DNA of 64,000 nt, from positions 62,001 to 126,000 of the forward strand of contig NZ_JABBPE010000002.1 of assembly GCF_012927455.1 (NCBI RefSeq), written 5' to 3'. Shown in pieces: positions 42,709 through 58,811 of this stretch (the stretch's first letter is position 1; every line of letters begins with the position of its first letter). The stretch is from Polaromonas sp. (GTDB lineage Bacteria; Pseudomonadota; Gammaproteobacteria; Burkholderiales; Burkholderiaceae_C). Both the position numbers and the translations under genes were made by a program. Under the pieces are notes generated by a model. The model was not told the DNA's origin. It was given only the letters and a program-made list of their open reading frames with translations, and searched no databases.

Positions 42709-43830
42709 CTAGCCGCAGGAGGCCGCGCGCCGGTAGACCTTCACGGTCTCGCTAACGCAGCGTTGCCAGGTATAAGAAGCGGCCACGGCCAGCCCTGCGG
42801 CGGTCGCGTGCAGTCGCCATGCTTCATCAGTGAGGCTTATTTCCAGGGCCGCGGCAAAGTCAGCGATGTCGTCTGGCTCGGCCGTCAACGCAGCCCCCTG
42901 GGTGATCTCCGGCAGGCACGATTGCCCCGATACCACCACAGGAACGCCACAGGCCATCGCCTCAATCGGAGGTAAGCCAAAGCCCTCGTAGGTGGAGGGG
43001 AAGACAAAAACCACAGCACCGGCATACAGCGCGGGCAAATCACACTCGGGCACGTAGCCCAAATACCGCACCCAACCCTGCGCCGTGCCGCGCCGTATCT
43101 TCTCTTGCAGCGCCTCACTGAGCCAGCCGCGGCTGCCCACCAGCATGAGCGGGAACGCGCACCGCAATGCTGCTGGAAGATATTCCCATGCACTCAGCAG
43201 TTGTTCGATCTTCTTGCGCGGCTCCAGCGTGGATACACACAAGGCATAGGCGCCAAATACCAAACCATAGGTAAGCAGCTGACTGGTGATCTCATGGCCA
43301 AGGCGGGGCGCGTAAGCGGCCGACACTCCCAAAGGCACTGCCGTGACCCGGCTGGCAGCCAGACCGGTAAAGGCCATCACCTCGGCGCGGGTGGTTTGTG
43401 AATCGGTAATGACATGAACCGACTGCGCCAGGGAACGCGAGAAGTCACGCTCGAAATGTCGTACCCGCTCCGCTGGATGCGTCTCGGGGAACTTGAACAC
43501 CGACAAGTCATGCACCGTGATGACACCCTTGTCGGCACAGGCCGGAATAAAAAAGTTGGGACCATGAAAGACATGACCGCGACACGCGCGCGACACGCCC
43601 CACTCACGCGCCCAGCGTGGCGGCTTGAACATGCTGCGCGCGGCTGGTTTGGCGCAGCCTTCTGGCGCGCGCACCAGCTTGCCCAGGTCATTAACCCAGC
43701 GCCCGGCGCGGTAAAACCTCACATCGCGCATCCCGTCGTGCCCGGGCAAACCCTGCGCGAGTTCCCAGGTGTAGCGGCCAATGCCCGTGAGCCCGGGGGC
43801 CAGCGCATCAACGGACAGGACCAGCTTCAA
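42709..43830 (-). CDS. Glycosyltransferase, GT4 family
   Basis: The 373-aa GT-B protein begins LVLSVDALAPGLTGIGRYTW, the usual acceptor-domain start. The donor domain has CVSTLEPRKKIEQLLSAWEY and the E-x7-E motif in STYEGFGLPPIEAMACGVPV (near residue 285). VITVHDLSVFKFPETHPAER is characteristic of mannosyl-type GT4 enzymes, so a mannose or rhamnose donor made by the neighbouring genes is plausible. Its ATG overlaps the stop of rmd by 4 bp. The exact linkage is unknown. Confidence 0.9.
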   Translation of the reverse strand: MKLVLSVDALAPGLTGIGRYTWELAQGLPGHDGMRDVRFYRAGRWVNDLGKLVRAPEGCAKPAARSMFKPPRWAREWGVSRACRGHVFHGPNFFIPACADKGVITVHDLSVFKFPETHPAERVRHFERDFSRSLAQSVHVITDSQTTRAEVMAFTGLAASRVTAVPLGVSAAYAPRLGHEITSQLLTYGLVFGAYALCVSTLEPRKKIEQLLSAWEYLPAALRCAFPLMLVGSRGWLSEALQEKIRRGTAQGWVRYLGYVPECDLPALYAGAVVFVFPSTYEGFGLPPIEAMACGVPVVVSGQSCLPEITQGAALTAEPDDIADFAAALEISLTDEAWRLHATAAGLAVAASYTWQRCVSETVKVYRRAASCG

Positions 43831-44738
43831 ACGCTGGCCTCTAGCATCCAGCGCAGGGTGTCAGCCAACGCAATGGGCGGCAACGCGCCAATGGCCGACT
43901 CAAGTTCGGCGTTGCTGCCCAGCAGCAGCTTGACCTCGTTTTGACGCACGAATGCGGGGTTGACCCGCACTTCAAACGGGTGGCCGGAAATCTTCCGCAC
44001 CATTGATAGAACCTCATTGAGCGTCCAGGCCCGCCCTGAGGACACATTGAAGGTCTGCCCCAGCACCATTGCGGCATCGGCCTGCAGCAAACGGCAGTAG
44101 CACTGCACCACCGTGCGCACATCCGAAAAATCTCGCGCCACTTCCAGGTTGCCCAGCTCAATCAGCGGCGCGCGGCGGCGCACGTGGTTCACGATCTTAG
44201 GGATCAAAAAACTCTCGGACTGACCAACGCCGGTGTAGTTGAAGGGCCGGACCAGTACCATCGGCAGGCGCTCGGCATAGAGCCGCGCCACATACTCCAT
44301 CGCCAGCTTGCTTACGGCGTAGTCATTGGCCGGCGCTGCGGGTGTCGACTCATCAAGCACACCGCCCACCGAGTTGCCATAGACGTTGGCACTGCTGGCC
44401 AGCAGGACTTTTTCAATCGGCGCCTTGCCTTGCACCAGCGCCTCAAGCAAGTTGCGCGTGCCCACCACGTTGGTTCGGTACAGGGCGTCCACATCGCCAT
44501 GCGCCACAAAGGCGATGGCGGCCAGGTGGACCACCTGCTGCGGCTGCACCTCTTGCACCACCGCCGTCAGCCGGGCCGCATCCGACAGATCGGCCACGTG
44601 CAGCTTCGCCACGCTGGCCACGCCATCGGCTAGCGGCTTGTGCACTGTGCCGTGCACTTCGTAGCCAGCGCGCTGCAGTTCATTGGCCAGATAACGGCCG
44701 GTAAACCCATCGGCACCGGTTATCAGGATTTTTTTCAT
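43827..44738 (-). CDS. rmd: GDP-4-dehydro-6-deoxy-D-mannose reductase (GDP-D-rhamnose synthesis)
   Basis: The 303-aa extended SDR protein has the N-terminal NAD(P)-binding ITGADGFTGRYLANEL, catalytic Ser in LLASSANVYG, YAVSK active site and RPFNYTGVGQ followed by LEVARDFSDVRTV, blocks typical of Rmd rather than GDP-fucose synthase. With gmd two genes upstream it would yield GDP-D-rhamnose. I placed the start at ATG 44738, behind GGAG; the open frame upstream is not family-like. A 136-bp gap separates it from the mutase gene, the largest internal gap in this part of the locus. Confidence 0.85.
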   Translation of the reverse strand: MKKILITGADGFTGRYLANELQRAGYEVHGTVHKPLADGVASVAKLHVADLSDAARLTAVVQEVQPQQVVHLAAIAFVAHGDVDALYRTNVVGTRNLLEALVQGKAPIEKVLLASSANVYGNSVGGVLDESTPAAPANDYAVSKLAMEYVARLYAERLPMVLVRPFNYTGVGQSESFLIPKIVNHVRRRAPLIELGNLEVARDFSDVRTVVQCYCRLLQADAAMVLGQTFNVSSGRAWTLNEVLSMVRKISGHPFEVRVNPAFVRQNEVKLLLGSNAELESAIGALPPIALADTLRWMLEASV

Positions 44739-44874
44739 CTCACACTCCAAAATTAGTGAGGCGCCAAGCACCCCTGGTAGGTTAGGCCGGTCGGGCACGC
44801 ACCGGTAGCGCCCGCGCACGGACTGCATTTGATTCTGCGTTGCCAGCGGACTGCAACAAGGCCGTTCGCCAGCA

Positions 44875-46443
44875 TCAAGCTTCACGCCAGCTTGCAAGCA
44901 CAGCTAAAGCCAGCTTGTTGATTTCACCGGCCCGCAGCAGTGTTGCCGCCTCGGTATAGCAGCGAAGCTCGGGCGCATTGCCAGACGGGCGCAAATGAAT
45001 GATTTCCTGGTTGACGAATGTGACGCGCAAACCGTCCGTCGTATCCACACCGCTCACAGCACCCGATACCGCAGCAAACAAAGCCTCCAGTGCCGCGTTT
45101 TGCTGCTGCCGCGTTCCCTTTTGCAGGCCTGCCAGATGCTGCTGGCTCAGCGCGGTGGGAAAGTTCTGAATCCGGTCACTGCAGGTGTAGCAGGTCGGCA
45201 AGGTAGCCTGCAAGGCCGATACCGTGCAGCACTGCGACCGCGCACTGGCCAGCGTTGCCAGCATCGGTAGCGCCGCATCGCGGGTAGGCAACGCGGCCAA
45301 CACACGTCCGGCCACGACCACTGGCGTCGCTAAAAGGAAACCGCCATTCGCCTCGTAGCCGCAAACGCCGGAACCGCTATTGGATGGGCTCTGCACCAAA
45401 GCTGCCTGCATGCCCTCAATCACATACGGCGAGCCAATACGGGTGCGGCTGGTGCGCGCAAACCAGCCCGACTTTTCAAGCGCTGTGTTGCTGCTCACAG
45501 GCGTTACCACGCACTGCGCGCCCAAATACCGCGCACAAAGAATGCCCAGCACATCGCCGCGCAGCCACTCACCATGTTCATCGGCCATCAGCGGACGATC
45601 AGAGTCGCCATCGGTGGACACAATGGCGTCGAGCTGATGCTGCGCCGCCCATTGGCGCGCCAGCAATACGTCCTCGGCGCGCACCGCCTCTGTATCAACC
45701 GGCACAAAGCTGGCCGAGCGCCCCAACGGCAAGACTTCAGCACCCAGGGCCTGCAGCAACGTGACCAGCACATCACGCCCGACCGCCGAATGCTGGTACA
45801 CCCCTACGCGCAGTCCCTGCAAAGCTGCCGGACGAAGAAATTCTGTGTAGCGCCGCACGTAGGCTGCAGTGACATCCAGCGGCTCAGGCAAGGACGGCGG
45901 CGAAAGCAGCGCACCTTTTGCATCGAACAGACCGTCTGGCAACAAAACGCGCTGGGCACGAATGCCCGCCTCGTCAGGCTTGAGCACCTCGCCCGCGACG
46001 CGATTGAACTTGATGCCGTTGCGGTCGTCCGGAATATGACTGCCTGTGACCATCAGCGACGGAATGCCTTGCGTGAATGCATGCAGTGCCACTGCTGGCG
46101 CAGGCACAAAACCGCAAAAAATCGGCTGGCCGCCCTGCGCCGTGATGGCGGCCATGCAGGCCGCCAAAATACGCGGCGTACTGGCCCGCAAATCGCCGGC
46201 CAGCGCCACCGGTGTGCCTGGCGCAAACTCGCCGACGGCCGCCATGTGCTGCAAAAAAGCCGCTGTGTAGGCAAAACACACGGCGTCCGTCATGGCCAAG
46301 ACCAAGCCACGCGCACCGCTGGTGCCAAAAGCCACGCCGCTTTGCGCCATCAGGTCGCTGATAGCGACTAGCGACGCGCCTTGAACCAGTTCTTTTGATC
46401 GCCCTTTCAATGCACTTTGCATACCTTGCATAGCGTCAGCCAT
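44875..46443 (-). CDS. Phosphomannomutase/phosphoglucomutase family enzyme
   Basis: The 522-aa alpha-D-phosphohexomutase converts mannose-6-phosphate to mannose-1-phosphate for GDP-mannose synthesis. Seen: AFGTSGARGLV, the phosphoserine loop VTGSHIPDDRNGIKF (Ser near residue 136), metal-binding DGDSDRP, sugar-binding EANGGF and phosphate-binding RPSGNAPELR. The order matches the family. I placed the start at ATG 46443, one base after the gmd stop (TAA-G-ATG), which suggests coupled translation. Glucose-phosphate activity cannot be excluded. It feeds ManC, which lies in the same locus. Confidence 0.9.
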   Translation of the reverse strand: MADAMQGMQSALKGRSKELVQGASLVAISDLMAQSGVAFGTSGARGLVLAMTDAVCFAYTAAFLQHMAAVGEFAPGTPVALAGDLRASTPRILAACMAAITAQGGQPIFCGFVPAPAVALHAFTQGIPSLMVTGSHIPDDRNGIKFNRVAGEVLKPDEAGIRAQRVLLPDGLFDAKGALLSPPSLPEPLDVTAAYVRRYTEFLRPAALQGLRVGVYQHSAVGRDVLVTLLQALGAEVLPLGRSASFVPVDTEAVRAEDVLLARQWAAQHQLDAIVSTDGDSDRPLMADEHGEWLRGDVLGILCARYLGAQCVVTPVSSNTALEKSGWFARTSRTRIGSPYVIEGMQAALVQSPSNSGSGVCGYEANGGFLLATPVVVAGRVLAALPTRDAALPMLATLASARSQCCTVSALQATLPTCYTCSDRIQNFPTALSQQHLAGLQKGTRQQQNAALEALFAAVSGAVSGVDTTDGLRVTFVNQEIIHLRPSGNAPELRCYTEAATLLRAGEINKLALAVLASWREA

Positions 46444-46444
46444 C

Positions 46445-52000
<5,556 letters not shown>

Positions 52001-52004
<4 letters not shown>

Positions 52005-54658
52005 TGGGCCTTCTCGGCATGTTGTACAGCCGCTGTTTTAAGTTGAAGATAAACATCTCTTGCGTGAGGCGAGAGTTGCTTGAGTCCATCAAGCGCTGTC
52101 GGCTGGACGGAAGCATGGGCCGCGCTGTCCGGCGTCGCCGGGGATGTACCGCCCAATATCGATATCACGGTCTGACTTTGATTTCGGATCAGGTGGTGTA
52201 AGCCTGCAAATGCCGTTTCCATCTGGTTGAATCGACAGTTACTTGCCTCGTTGAGAACAAGAATTTGGTTTTCAATGGCGCGCAGCTTTCGTTGGATGGA
52301 TTCACCTCCGCCGGTGTTATCGAACTGTCTGAAGAGCCATCCAATCAGTGGGTATTGCCCTCTCTGGTGTTGTCGAATCGCTCCATCCAGTTTGGGAAGC
52401 GTGGTCACGCGCGACTTGCCTTCTGTTGATAAACGCAGTTGCGCCAACATCTGAATTTTGGAGAAACCTGAGCGCAACCGGTCCAGGTAATAAGTCAAGC
52501 CCTCAGGATCAGGCGCCCGTCCAAATAGTGTTTGATAAGCGCAAATAACAAACTGTTGGTCGTGGCAGGCCAATAATTCATCCAGCGTGTTTGCCGGGGT
52601 TGAGGTGAACGCGGTAGGTGTGTGGGCAGAGGAAGGCATGAGGGGCTCATTGAATGCATATAAGGCGTTGATCGGTGAGGCTGAGTCGGGTGGCAAGGCA
52701 CCCTCTTCGCTTGCATGGGCCTGGGCAGACGAATCGACCGTAGCCGTGGTGGTTAAAAGATTTGGCTTAACAGGCGCTTGTCGGGCGTTGGCCAGCGGCA
52801 AAGGTAGAGCAGCAGCCGGCGCGATCACGGCATCTGCGCCAGGATTTTTGAGACCCGTGAAGGGGAGCAGCGCGCGCAGTGGTTTGGTCATGCGCCAGAT
52901 AAGCGAGGCATGCGTCGCTGCAAGGGTTTGCTGTAGCTCGGCCAGCGACTGGTGCAGCAGCAAAGCTTGTTGCTGCCCGGAAAGGATCTCGGCTTTGAGC
53001 TGGCTCTCCACGGCTGCGCAAGTTTCAATCAGGCGACTGTGCTCCGCCAGCCTCGCGCCCAGTTGTAAGTCATGGTGTTGCGCTTGTAGTTGATGGGCGT
53101 GGTGAAGCGCCTGCACTTCGCTTTGCAGAGCTGCGATCTCCTGGCCTAACGCTTTGTCACGCCGTGCCCAACTTTGATCCTGTTGAAGGCGTTCTTCGTG
53201 TGCCGACCTCTGTTGCTCAAGCAGGCACTGCTCCCGTTCGGCCTGCTTCAAGCTGAGCGCGCGCACGCGTTCGCTGTGCAGCTTGGCCTGTTCGGCTTTC
53301 TGATGCTCCGCCTGTTGCTGAACGGCCAACAGTTGCGCGATAACTTCCTGCTCGCGTTGCAGTTGCTGGCCCAACCTGTTTTCCAGCGCCAGCCGGGATT
53401 GGCTGCTTTGCACGGCGTGTTCTTTTTCACGCTGCGCCCGTTCTTGTTCCAGGCGGCGTATTTCCTGTTGCCCGGCCTGGAGTTGCTGGGCGTGCGCCTC
53501 CTCCCGTTCGGCGTGCTGGCGCCGTAGTGTCTTGACCTGCTCCCGATGCATGCGGGCCTGGTCTGTCGTGTCCCTTGCGGCTTGCAGTTGACCGGCCAGC
53601 AGCTGCGTGCCAACGTCCTGCTCACGTTTGGCGCGGTCCTTCAGCAGGTTTTGAAGATCCTGCTGCCGGGCTTGCAGTTGCTGACTGAGAGACTGTTCCC
53701 GCTCACTGTGCTGACTGACCAGTGCGTGCTGTTGTTCCCCATGGCTGCGGACCTGTTCGGCTTTATCGTCGGCAGTTTTCTGTTGAATTTCCAGCATTTG
53801 AACGGCCGCCGCGCGCTCCCGTTCGGCTTGCGTTTTTTCCAGCAAAGCAATGCCAAGGGTCAGTCGTTCGATCTCACTGCTTGTCAATTGCCTTTGCTGC
53901 TTGACCAGTGCAGAGGCTTCGGCGACCTTCTCCTGGTAGCGCTCATCAATCTTTTTGTGGAAAGTCGCGCTGGCTGTGCCGTTGAGGGTAAATTGGTCGA
54001 AGACGTTTGGCGGTGCCGCAAACGCTTCCCTAAGCTCGGGATGCTCGTTTGACACGTAGTAGCGGTTGAGTCCGTCGAAATAGACATGGGCATATCCATA
54101 GGCAACAAGAGTCGCTTCCCAGTTTTCGCGCGTCTCTATCTGCGTGAGCGGCAGAGTGCTTTCCACCACGACTACCCACGGGCGTACCGCAGAGGAGCGC
54201 CAGCTGGAAAGCACTTGCTGCTCAAAACCTTCAACGTCAACTTTTAGCCAATGGATATCGGGCGCCGTACAGGTATCAAAAATTGCAGACAGGGCGATGC
54301 AGGGAACGGTGGTTTCGCGAACATCAAATCCACGCTCTCGGTGCTGCGCTGCAATAGTGGCGTCTGCGGTCGAGATTCCAGTGTCCGGAATTTCAAAAAA
54401 GCGCAACACCCCTGGGCGAGTCCCGACAGCCGCCTGAATGACGGTGTCGCCCGGGCGCTGCTGCCTTAGCAATTCAGCATACCGCGGTGTGGGCTCAACA
54501 TGAATGCCGTGCCAGCCATGCTCATGAAACGCGAGGCTGACAGAGTCAACTACCGGGTCTTGGGCGCCGACGTCTATGTATGTACCGCTTCTAATATGGC
54601 CAAGCGCCCGCCAGAGCATGACGTCTTCAAAATTTTGGGCGTAGGAGTTAATGCTCAT
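52001..54658 (-). CDS. FkbM-type methyltransferase-coiled coil-DUF4214 protein
   Basis: The 885-aa product begins with an FkbM methyltransferase domain (residues about 1-240: SYAQNFEDVMLWRAL, GTYIDVGAQDP, IHWLKVDVEGFEQQVL). Residues about 260-590 are an almost pure Gln/Glu/Arg coiled coil (many HREQ/AEREQ-like heptads). It ends in a stretch WRMTKPLRALLPF that often follows such coils in polysaccharide proteins. A DUF4214 domain follows at about 695-755 (QTLFGRAPDPEGLTYYLDRL). The start ATG 54658 overlaps the previous stop (ATGA). It may methylate the chain and bridge transferases, with the coil acting as a length ruler or scaffold; this is inferred. Confidence 0.85.
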
Positions 54659-55995
54659 ACCGCTGCGCCTCGTGCGGCTCGCGCGCTTCGGTTTGAGCGC
54701 TTGACGGTGGAAGCCGCTGCTGCGGTGCCCTGCGGCAAGCCCAGCGCGTGCGTGAGCTGCGCTGCCGCAAGCTGCCATGTGGGCAGCTTTGCGCGCGCCC
54801 AACCAGGCAAGGCAGCACCAGCTCGTGGCAACCATTGATTGATGGCAGTTGCCAGGCCCTGCGGCGTTTCGCCATTGAAATAGGTAACGCCCGCGACTTC
54901 AATTTCGCGAAAAACCGGTATGTCTCGCACCAGCACCGGCTTGCCATGTAGCGCCGCCTCCACCAAAGGCAAACCGAAGCCCTCTGCGCGAGACGCCACC
55001 AGAACGCCCCTGCATGTGGTGTACAACCGAAGCAAAAATTCATCGCTGATGTTGTCAAACCAGAACAGTCGTTTGCCGGCTTGGGGGTGCCTGCGTAGCC
55101 GTTCTTGCAGTGCCTCGGTCTTCCAGCCTGGGCGGCCCACTATGACCAATAGCGGCACAGGGACGGGTGGGGTTGGCAGTTTCCATAGATGTTCAAAGGC
55201 GGCTAAAGTCTGGTCATGACCTTTGCGTGGCTCCAGCGTGCCCACCATCAGCACGGCAGGCGTGTTGCGCAGGCGGGCAAGTAAAAAACCGGCATCCGGC
55301 GGCAGACCGCCGCTGGGCGCGCTAGCTTCAATGTCGGCTCCCAGCACCATCTTGCTGGCGGGCAGCGCGGTGCCTGGAAGGTCAAACTTCGCACTGAGCC
55401 AGGCGGTCAATTCGTCTTTAACGGACTCAGAAACGCAGATGGCGTTGTCAGCGTATACCGCCACCCATTTAATCCAGCGCTTGAAGTTGCGCGTGGTCGT
55501 TTTGTTGAACCATTGCGGGTGCTGAAGTGGTAGCAAGTCATACACCACCACATGCACCGAGACGCCGCTTTTTTTCCAGCCAAGCACTTGTGCCTGGTGG
55601 CGCGGCAGCAGGTGGGCAGCCAGGTCAAGAGCCAGAAACAGGTCACCGTTCTGCGCCTTGACCGGTGCGCCCAGGCCTTGCTGCGGCTCATCTGGCTGCG
55701 CCATAAAGCGTGGCGCCGCATGGCAGTAACCCTGGTGCCGCGTGGCAAAAACGGGACACACCCGAAAGCCCCTTGGCGGCGCTGCAATCAACTGAAGCAG
55801 CAGCGCGCGCACCACGCGCTGGATGCCGGTGCGTGCGTCGCTTTGATGAATGACGGAAACGTCAATTAGCAACTGCCGCATTAAGGTATCCGTTGGCAGC
55901 GACGCCTGAACGCCAGTCATTGCACTCTGCCGTGCCAGTTGCACGGGGAGCAGCTTGAGAAGCCACGCGGGCAGATTACGCGAAATTTTCATCAT
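54655..55995 (-). CDS. Glycosyltransferase, GT4 family, paralogue of the giant protein's second GT domain
   Basis: The 446-aa GT-B protein has the acceptor start [20 protein letters not shown] near residue 42, a region closely matched by LLIDISELVQRDSKTGVQRV in the giant protein, and the donor block [20 protein letters not shown] with E-x7-E in [20 protein letters not shown]. The pair probably arose by duplication within the locus. Its ATG overlaps the kpsT stop by 4 bp and its stop overlaps the FkbM gene. The sugar is unknown. Confidence 0.9.
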   Translation of the reverse strand: MMKISRNLPAWLLKLLPVQLARQSAMTGVQASLPTDTLMRQLLIDVSVIHQSDARTGIQRVVRALLLQLIAAPPRGFRVCPVFATRHQGYCHAAPRFMAQPDEPQQGLGAPVKAQNGDLFLALDLAAHLLPRHQAQVLGWKKSGVSVHVVVYDLLPLQHPQWFNKTTTRNFKRWIKWVAVYADNAICVSESVKDELTAWLSAKFDLPGTALPASKMVLGADIEASAPSGGLPPDAGFLLARLRNTPAVLMVGTLEPRKGHDQTLAAFEHLWKLPTPPVPVPLLVIVGRPGWKTEALQERLRRHPQAGKRLFWFDNISDEFLLRLYTTCRGVLVASRAEGFGLPLVEAALHGKPVLVRDIPVFREIEVAGVTYFNGETPQGLATAINQWLPRAGAALPGWARAKLPTWQLAAAQLTHALGLPQGTAAAASTVKRSNRSARAARGAAV

Positions 55996-56648
55996 GCAGT
56001 GGCGTGGTCTTGATAAAACGCAAAAGCTTCGTCCACTTCGTCAAATGCAACGAGCTTGCCTTTGTCCAACACGGCTGCGTGCTGGCAATGCATCCTGATG
56101 TAGCCCGGGTCGTGCGAGACGATGATCATGGCGCGGTCTTTGCGCTTTTCGAACAGTTCGACTCGGCACTTTTCGTGAAAGCGGCTGTCGCCCACGGCCA
56201 CGATCTCGTCGATCAAAAAGCAGTCAAACTCCACCACCATGCTGATGGCGAAGGCCAGGCGCGCGCGCATGCCGGCCGAGTATGTTTTTACGGGCTCGCG
56301 CAGGTAGCGCCCCAGTTCGGAAAACTCCTGCACAAACTCAATCTTGTCTTCAGGGCTGGTGCCATACACGCGGCAGATGAAACGCAGGTTGTCCAGCCCT
56401 GTCAGCGTGCCCTGAAAAGCACCGCCAAAAGCCAGCGGCCACGACACGCTCATGGAACGGCGTATGCGGCCCGCGCTGGGGCGCTCGGCGCCGCTGATCA
56501 AGCGGATGATGGTGGACTTGCCGGCGCCGTTGCGGCCCAAAATGCCCACCTTTTCACCCGGCTTGATAGTCAGGTTCACGTCGTCCAGCACGGTGACGTC
56601 GCCGTGGCGTGTGCCATAGCGCTTGATAACGTGTTCGATGTGAATCAT
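55992..56648 (-). CDS. kpsT: Capsule ABC exporter ATPase KpsT
   Basis: This 218-aa nucleotide-binding subunit powers export of capsular polysaccharide across the inner membrane. Seen: Walker [17 protein letters not shown] (near residue 38), signature [16 protein letters not shown], Walker [15 protein letters not shown] and the switch His in [24 protein letters not shown] is typical of KpsT/Wzt-type polysaccharide exporters. There is no extra C-terminal sugar-binding domain. It overlaps kpsM and the downstream glycosyltransferase by 4 bp each. Confidence 0.96.
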   Translation of the reverse strand: MIHIEHVIKRYGTRHGDVTVLDDVNLTIKPGEKVGILGRNGAGKSTIIRLISGAERPSAGRIRRSMSVSWPLAFGGAFQGTLTGLDNLRFICRVYGTSPEDKIEFVQEFSELGRYLREPVKTYSAGMRARLAFAISMVVEFDCFLIDEIVAVGDSRFHEKCRVELFEKRKDRAMIIVSHDPGYIRMHCQHAAVLDKGKLVAFDEVDEAFAFYQDHATA

Positions 56649-57436
56649 TCGGGCATCACCTTGCGGCTGATCTCGTGGGTTTTGACCAGACCCAACAGTG
56701 TTAGCGCCGCGCAGACCACTGCCATGTACGAAATGTCGTAATGCGCCTTGAAGATGGAGCCGAAGTAGCCCTCGCGCAGCAGCTCAACGCCATGAACCAT
56801 AGGCAGCAACAACACGAAATCTTGCGCGGCCGGAGGCAATGCGTCCACCATGAAGGCAGCGCCTGAAAGCGGAAAAAGCAGGTACGAAGTGGGGCCCCAT
56901 AACTTTTCAACTATTTCAGACTGCTCGCTTAAGGCGCCCATTAATAACGCAAGGGAAAAGCCAAACCAGGCCAACATGAACCATGCGAAAAGAACTTTGC
57001 CGACGTCTTCGGGTGCGCTGAGCCAGCCGGTAGCATAGAAAAGCAGCCCCAACACCACAAACGAAATAGTGGCACCAGCCCCTTCCAACAGCAGACGGGA
57101 AACAAAGATGTCGATCACTTTGACATGGCGGTGGTACATGAGCGACAAGTTTGGAGTAATGGCGCATATGCAGCGGCCAGGCATATTTCGCCAGAGCAAG
57201 ACGCTTGAGTAGCCTGTAAGCGCAAAGGCAACGATGGGTAAATTGGAGCCATGCCCAAGACCGGCAATCGTCCACATCGCGGTCACGCCCAAGGTAAACA
57301 GCATGGGTTCTACAAACAGCCAAAGAAAACCGATGTTGTGGCGGCCAAAGCGCGTGAGAATTTCGCGCATGAGCAGCGCGCCGATCACCCGGCGCTGAAT
57401 AGCCCATGACTGGCTTAAAGAAGAGGAGCCTTCCAT
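56645..57436 (-). CDS. kpsM: Capsule ABC exporter permease KpsM
   Basis: The 263-aa inner-membrane permease has six hydrophobic segments and the N-terminal pattern [20 protein letters not shown] typical of ABC-2 polysaccharide exporters. [20 protein letters not shown] is a family block. It pairs with KpsT, whose ATG overlaps its stop. It lies 7 bp after kpsE, so the three inner-membrane export genes form a block. Length and topology are normal. Confidence 0.95.
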   Translation of the reverse strand: MEGSSSLSQSWAIQRRVIGALLMREILTRFGRHNIGFLWLFVEPMLFTLGVTAMWTIAGLGHGSNLPIVAFALTGYSSVLLWRNMPGRCICAITPNLSLMYHRHVKVIDIFVSRLLLEGAGATISFVVLGLLFYATGWLSAPEDVGKVLFAWFMLAWFGFSLALLMGALSEQSEIVEKLWGPTSYLLFPLSGAAFMVDALPPAAQDFVLLLPMVHGVELLREGYFGSIFKAHYDISYMAVVCAALTLLGLVKTHEISRKVMPE

Positions 57437-57443
57437 AGCGCCC

Positions 57444-58592
57444 TTAGTCCTGGTGCTCGCGCACGCCTGCCAGCAACATGCTCAGGATGCCCCACGCCAC
57501 CAGGCCCAACACGAAGGTTGCCAAAATGCTGCGCAAGCGCCGGGGTTCCATGGCCAGATCAGGCTGACTGGGTTGCACAATGCGTTCTATATAAACCTGT
57601 TTGCGCTGCGCCTCGTTTCGCGCTAGTTCTAGTGAAGCCATCGCGCTGCCCAACTGCTTGTCAGCAAACTCGCGCTCCAGTGCCAGGCGCTGGTAGTCAG
57701 CGGCCTTGTTGGACAGCGAACGCCCGTCGCCGGTCACCTTGCCAGTTTCTATGTCCATTTCACTTTGCAAGGTTTTCGCCCGCAGTTGCATGGCCGGGAT
57801 TTGCGGGTTTTGCGGGGTGAAGGCTTTGAGTTGCGCAAGCTGGGTCTTGGTCGCGATCAGCTCGTCTTGCAATTTGGCTATTTGTTGCAGTTGCGCGGTG
57901 GCCTGTCGCTCAGGGTCTACCACGCCTTTGGCGGTACGGTAAGCCGACAACGCCAGGCCAGCGGCCTTGGCCTTGGTTTCGGCGTTGGACACCTCAAGGG
58001 CGGCGGAACGGATCAAGTCTTGTCGGCCGCGCTCGTTCATACGGTTGACAAGCGCCTCGCTCAACTCCAGCAGTTTTTGGTTGATGCCGACGGCGTCTTG
58101 CGCGGTGTAGGCACGGACCGTGAGCGTTGAGATGGAAGAAACCGAGTCTTGCAGCATCTCCACCTTTTTTTGGTAGTAGCGGTGCAGGGCTTCAAAACTG
58201 ACGTCAAAGTCCAGTCCACCAAAGCGGCTGAACAGGTCTACCTGGCTGCTGGAAAAGGCCTTGCCCACGCCAAGTTTGTCGTTGATTTCCTTGAGCGCGT
58301 CGCGCGAGAGCACATAGTCATGAACGGTGTAGCTGTCGTCTTGCGCGCGCGAAAAACCCGCGCCTTTAAGCAGGGCACCGAGGCCACTACCCATCTGCTT
58401 ATCGGGGCTGCGCACCACAAAGCGCGACTCCGAAACGTACACGTCCGACGCGATCAACCCGAAGTAAATGGTCGCCAGAACGGTTGGCAAAAACACTGTC
58501 AGGAGAAACAGGCGGTTGACTCGAGACAAGCGTTTTTTCACAGCGCGGCGCCAGGTACCGGCGGGGGCTTTCAACTCTAGGGCAGATTGCAT
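57444..58592 (-). CDS. kpsE: Capsule export inner-membrane protein KpsE (PCP-3 family)
   Basis: The 382-aa product has a short cytoplasmic N-terminus, a first membrane helix (LFLLTVFLPTVLATIYFGLI), a long periplasmic coiled-coil region (about residues 60-345) and a second helix (ILATFVLGLVAWGILSMLLA). YVSESRFVVRSPDK after the first helix is characteristic of KpsE/Wza-partner proteins. It links the ABC exporter to the outer-membrane channel. ATG 58592 was chosen; TTG 58598, better placed behind AGGAATTC, is equally possible. No cytoplasmic kinase is attached, as expected for ABC-dependent export. Confidence 0.94.
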   Translation of the reverse strand: MQSALELKAPAGTWRRAVKKRLSRVNRLFLLTVFLPTVLATIYFGLIASDVYVSESRFVVRSPDKQMGSGLGALLKGAGFSRAQDDSYTVHDYVLSRDALKEINDKLGVGKAFSSSQVDLFSRFGGLDFDVSFEALHRYYQKKVEMLQDSVSSISTLTVRAYTAQDAVGINQKLLELSEALVNRMNERGRQDLIRSAALEVSNAETKAKAAGLALSAYRTAKGVVDPERQATAQLQQIAKLQDELIATKTQLAQLKAFTPQNPQIPAMQLRAKTLQSEMDIETGKVTGDGRSLSNKAADYQRLALEREFADKQLGSAMASLELARNEAQRKQVYIERIVQPSQPDLAMEPRRLRSILATFVLGLVAWGILSMLLAGVREHQD

Positions 58593-58598
58593 TTCCAA

Positions 58599-58811
58599 GT
58601 GAGAATTCCTAATATCGCTTTAACTTTGAGGTGGGGAAAGAAGAGGGAGAGCTGCGGAGTTGGTCCGCTAAAAAACACGAAAGGTACGAAAAGGAAATGT
58701 CAAAGCACAATGGCTCCGACATTTTTTAAAATATCTTTTCGCGCGCTTCGCGGACAGAACTCTTCGCGTTGCTGTCTTGGGTGCCTTCTTGCGTGTTTCG
58801 TGGCCGAGTCG
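58599..58811. other. Intergenic region with imperfect inverted CACGAAA/TTTCGTG pair
   Basis: These 213 bp contain CACGAAAGGTACGAAAAGG near 58677 and GCGTGTTTCGTGG near 58791, an imperfect inverted pair flanking CTTCGCG motifs. Similar segments are common between genes in proteobacteria and give spurious open frames. I see no gene here; it may form a large stem that separates manC from kpsE in the transcript. Confidence 0.4.
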
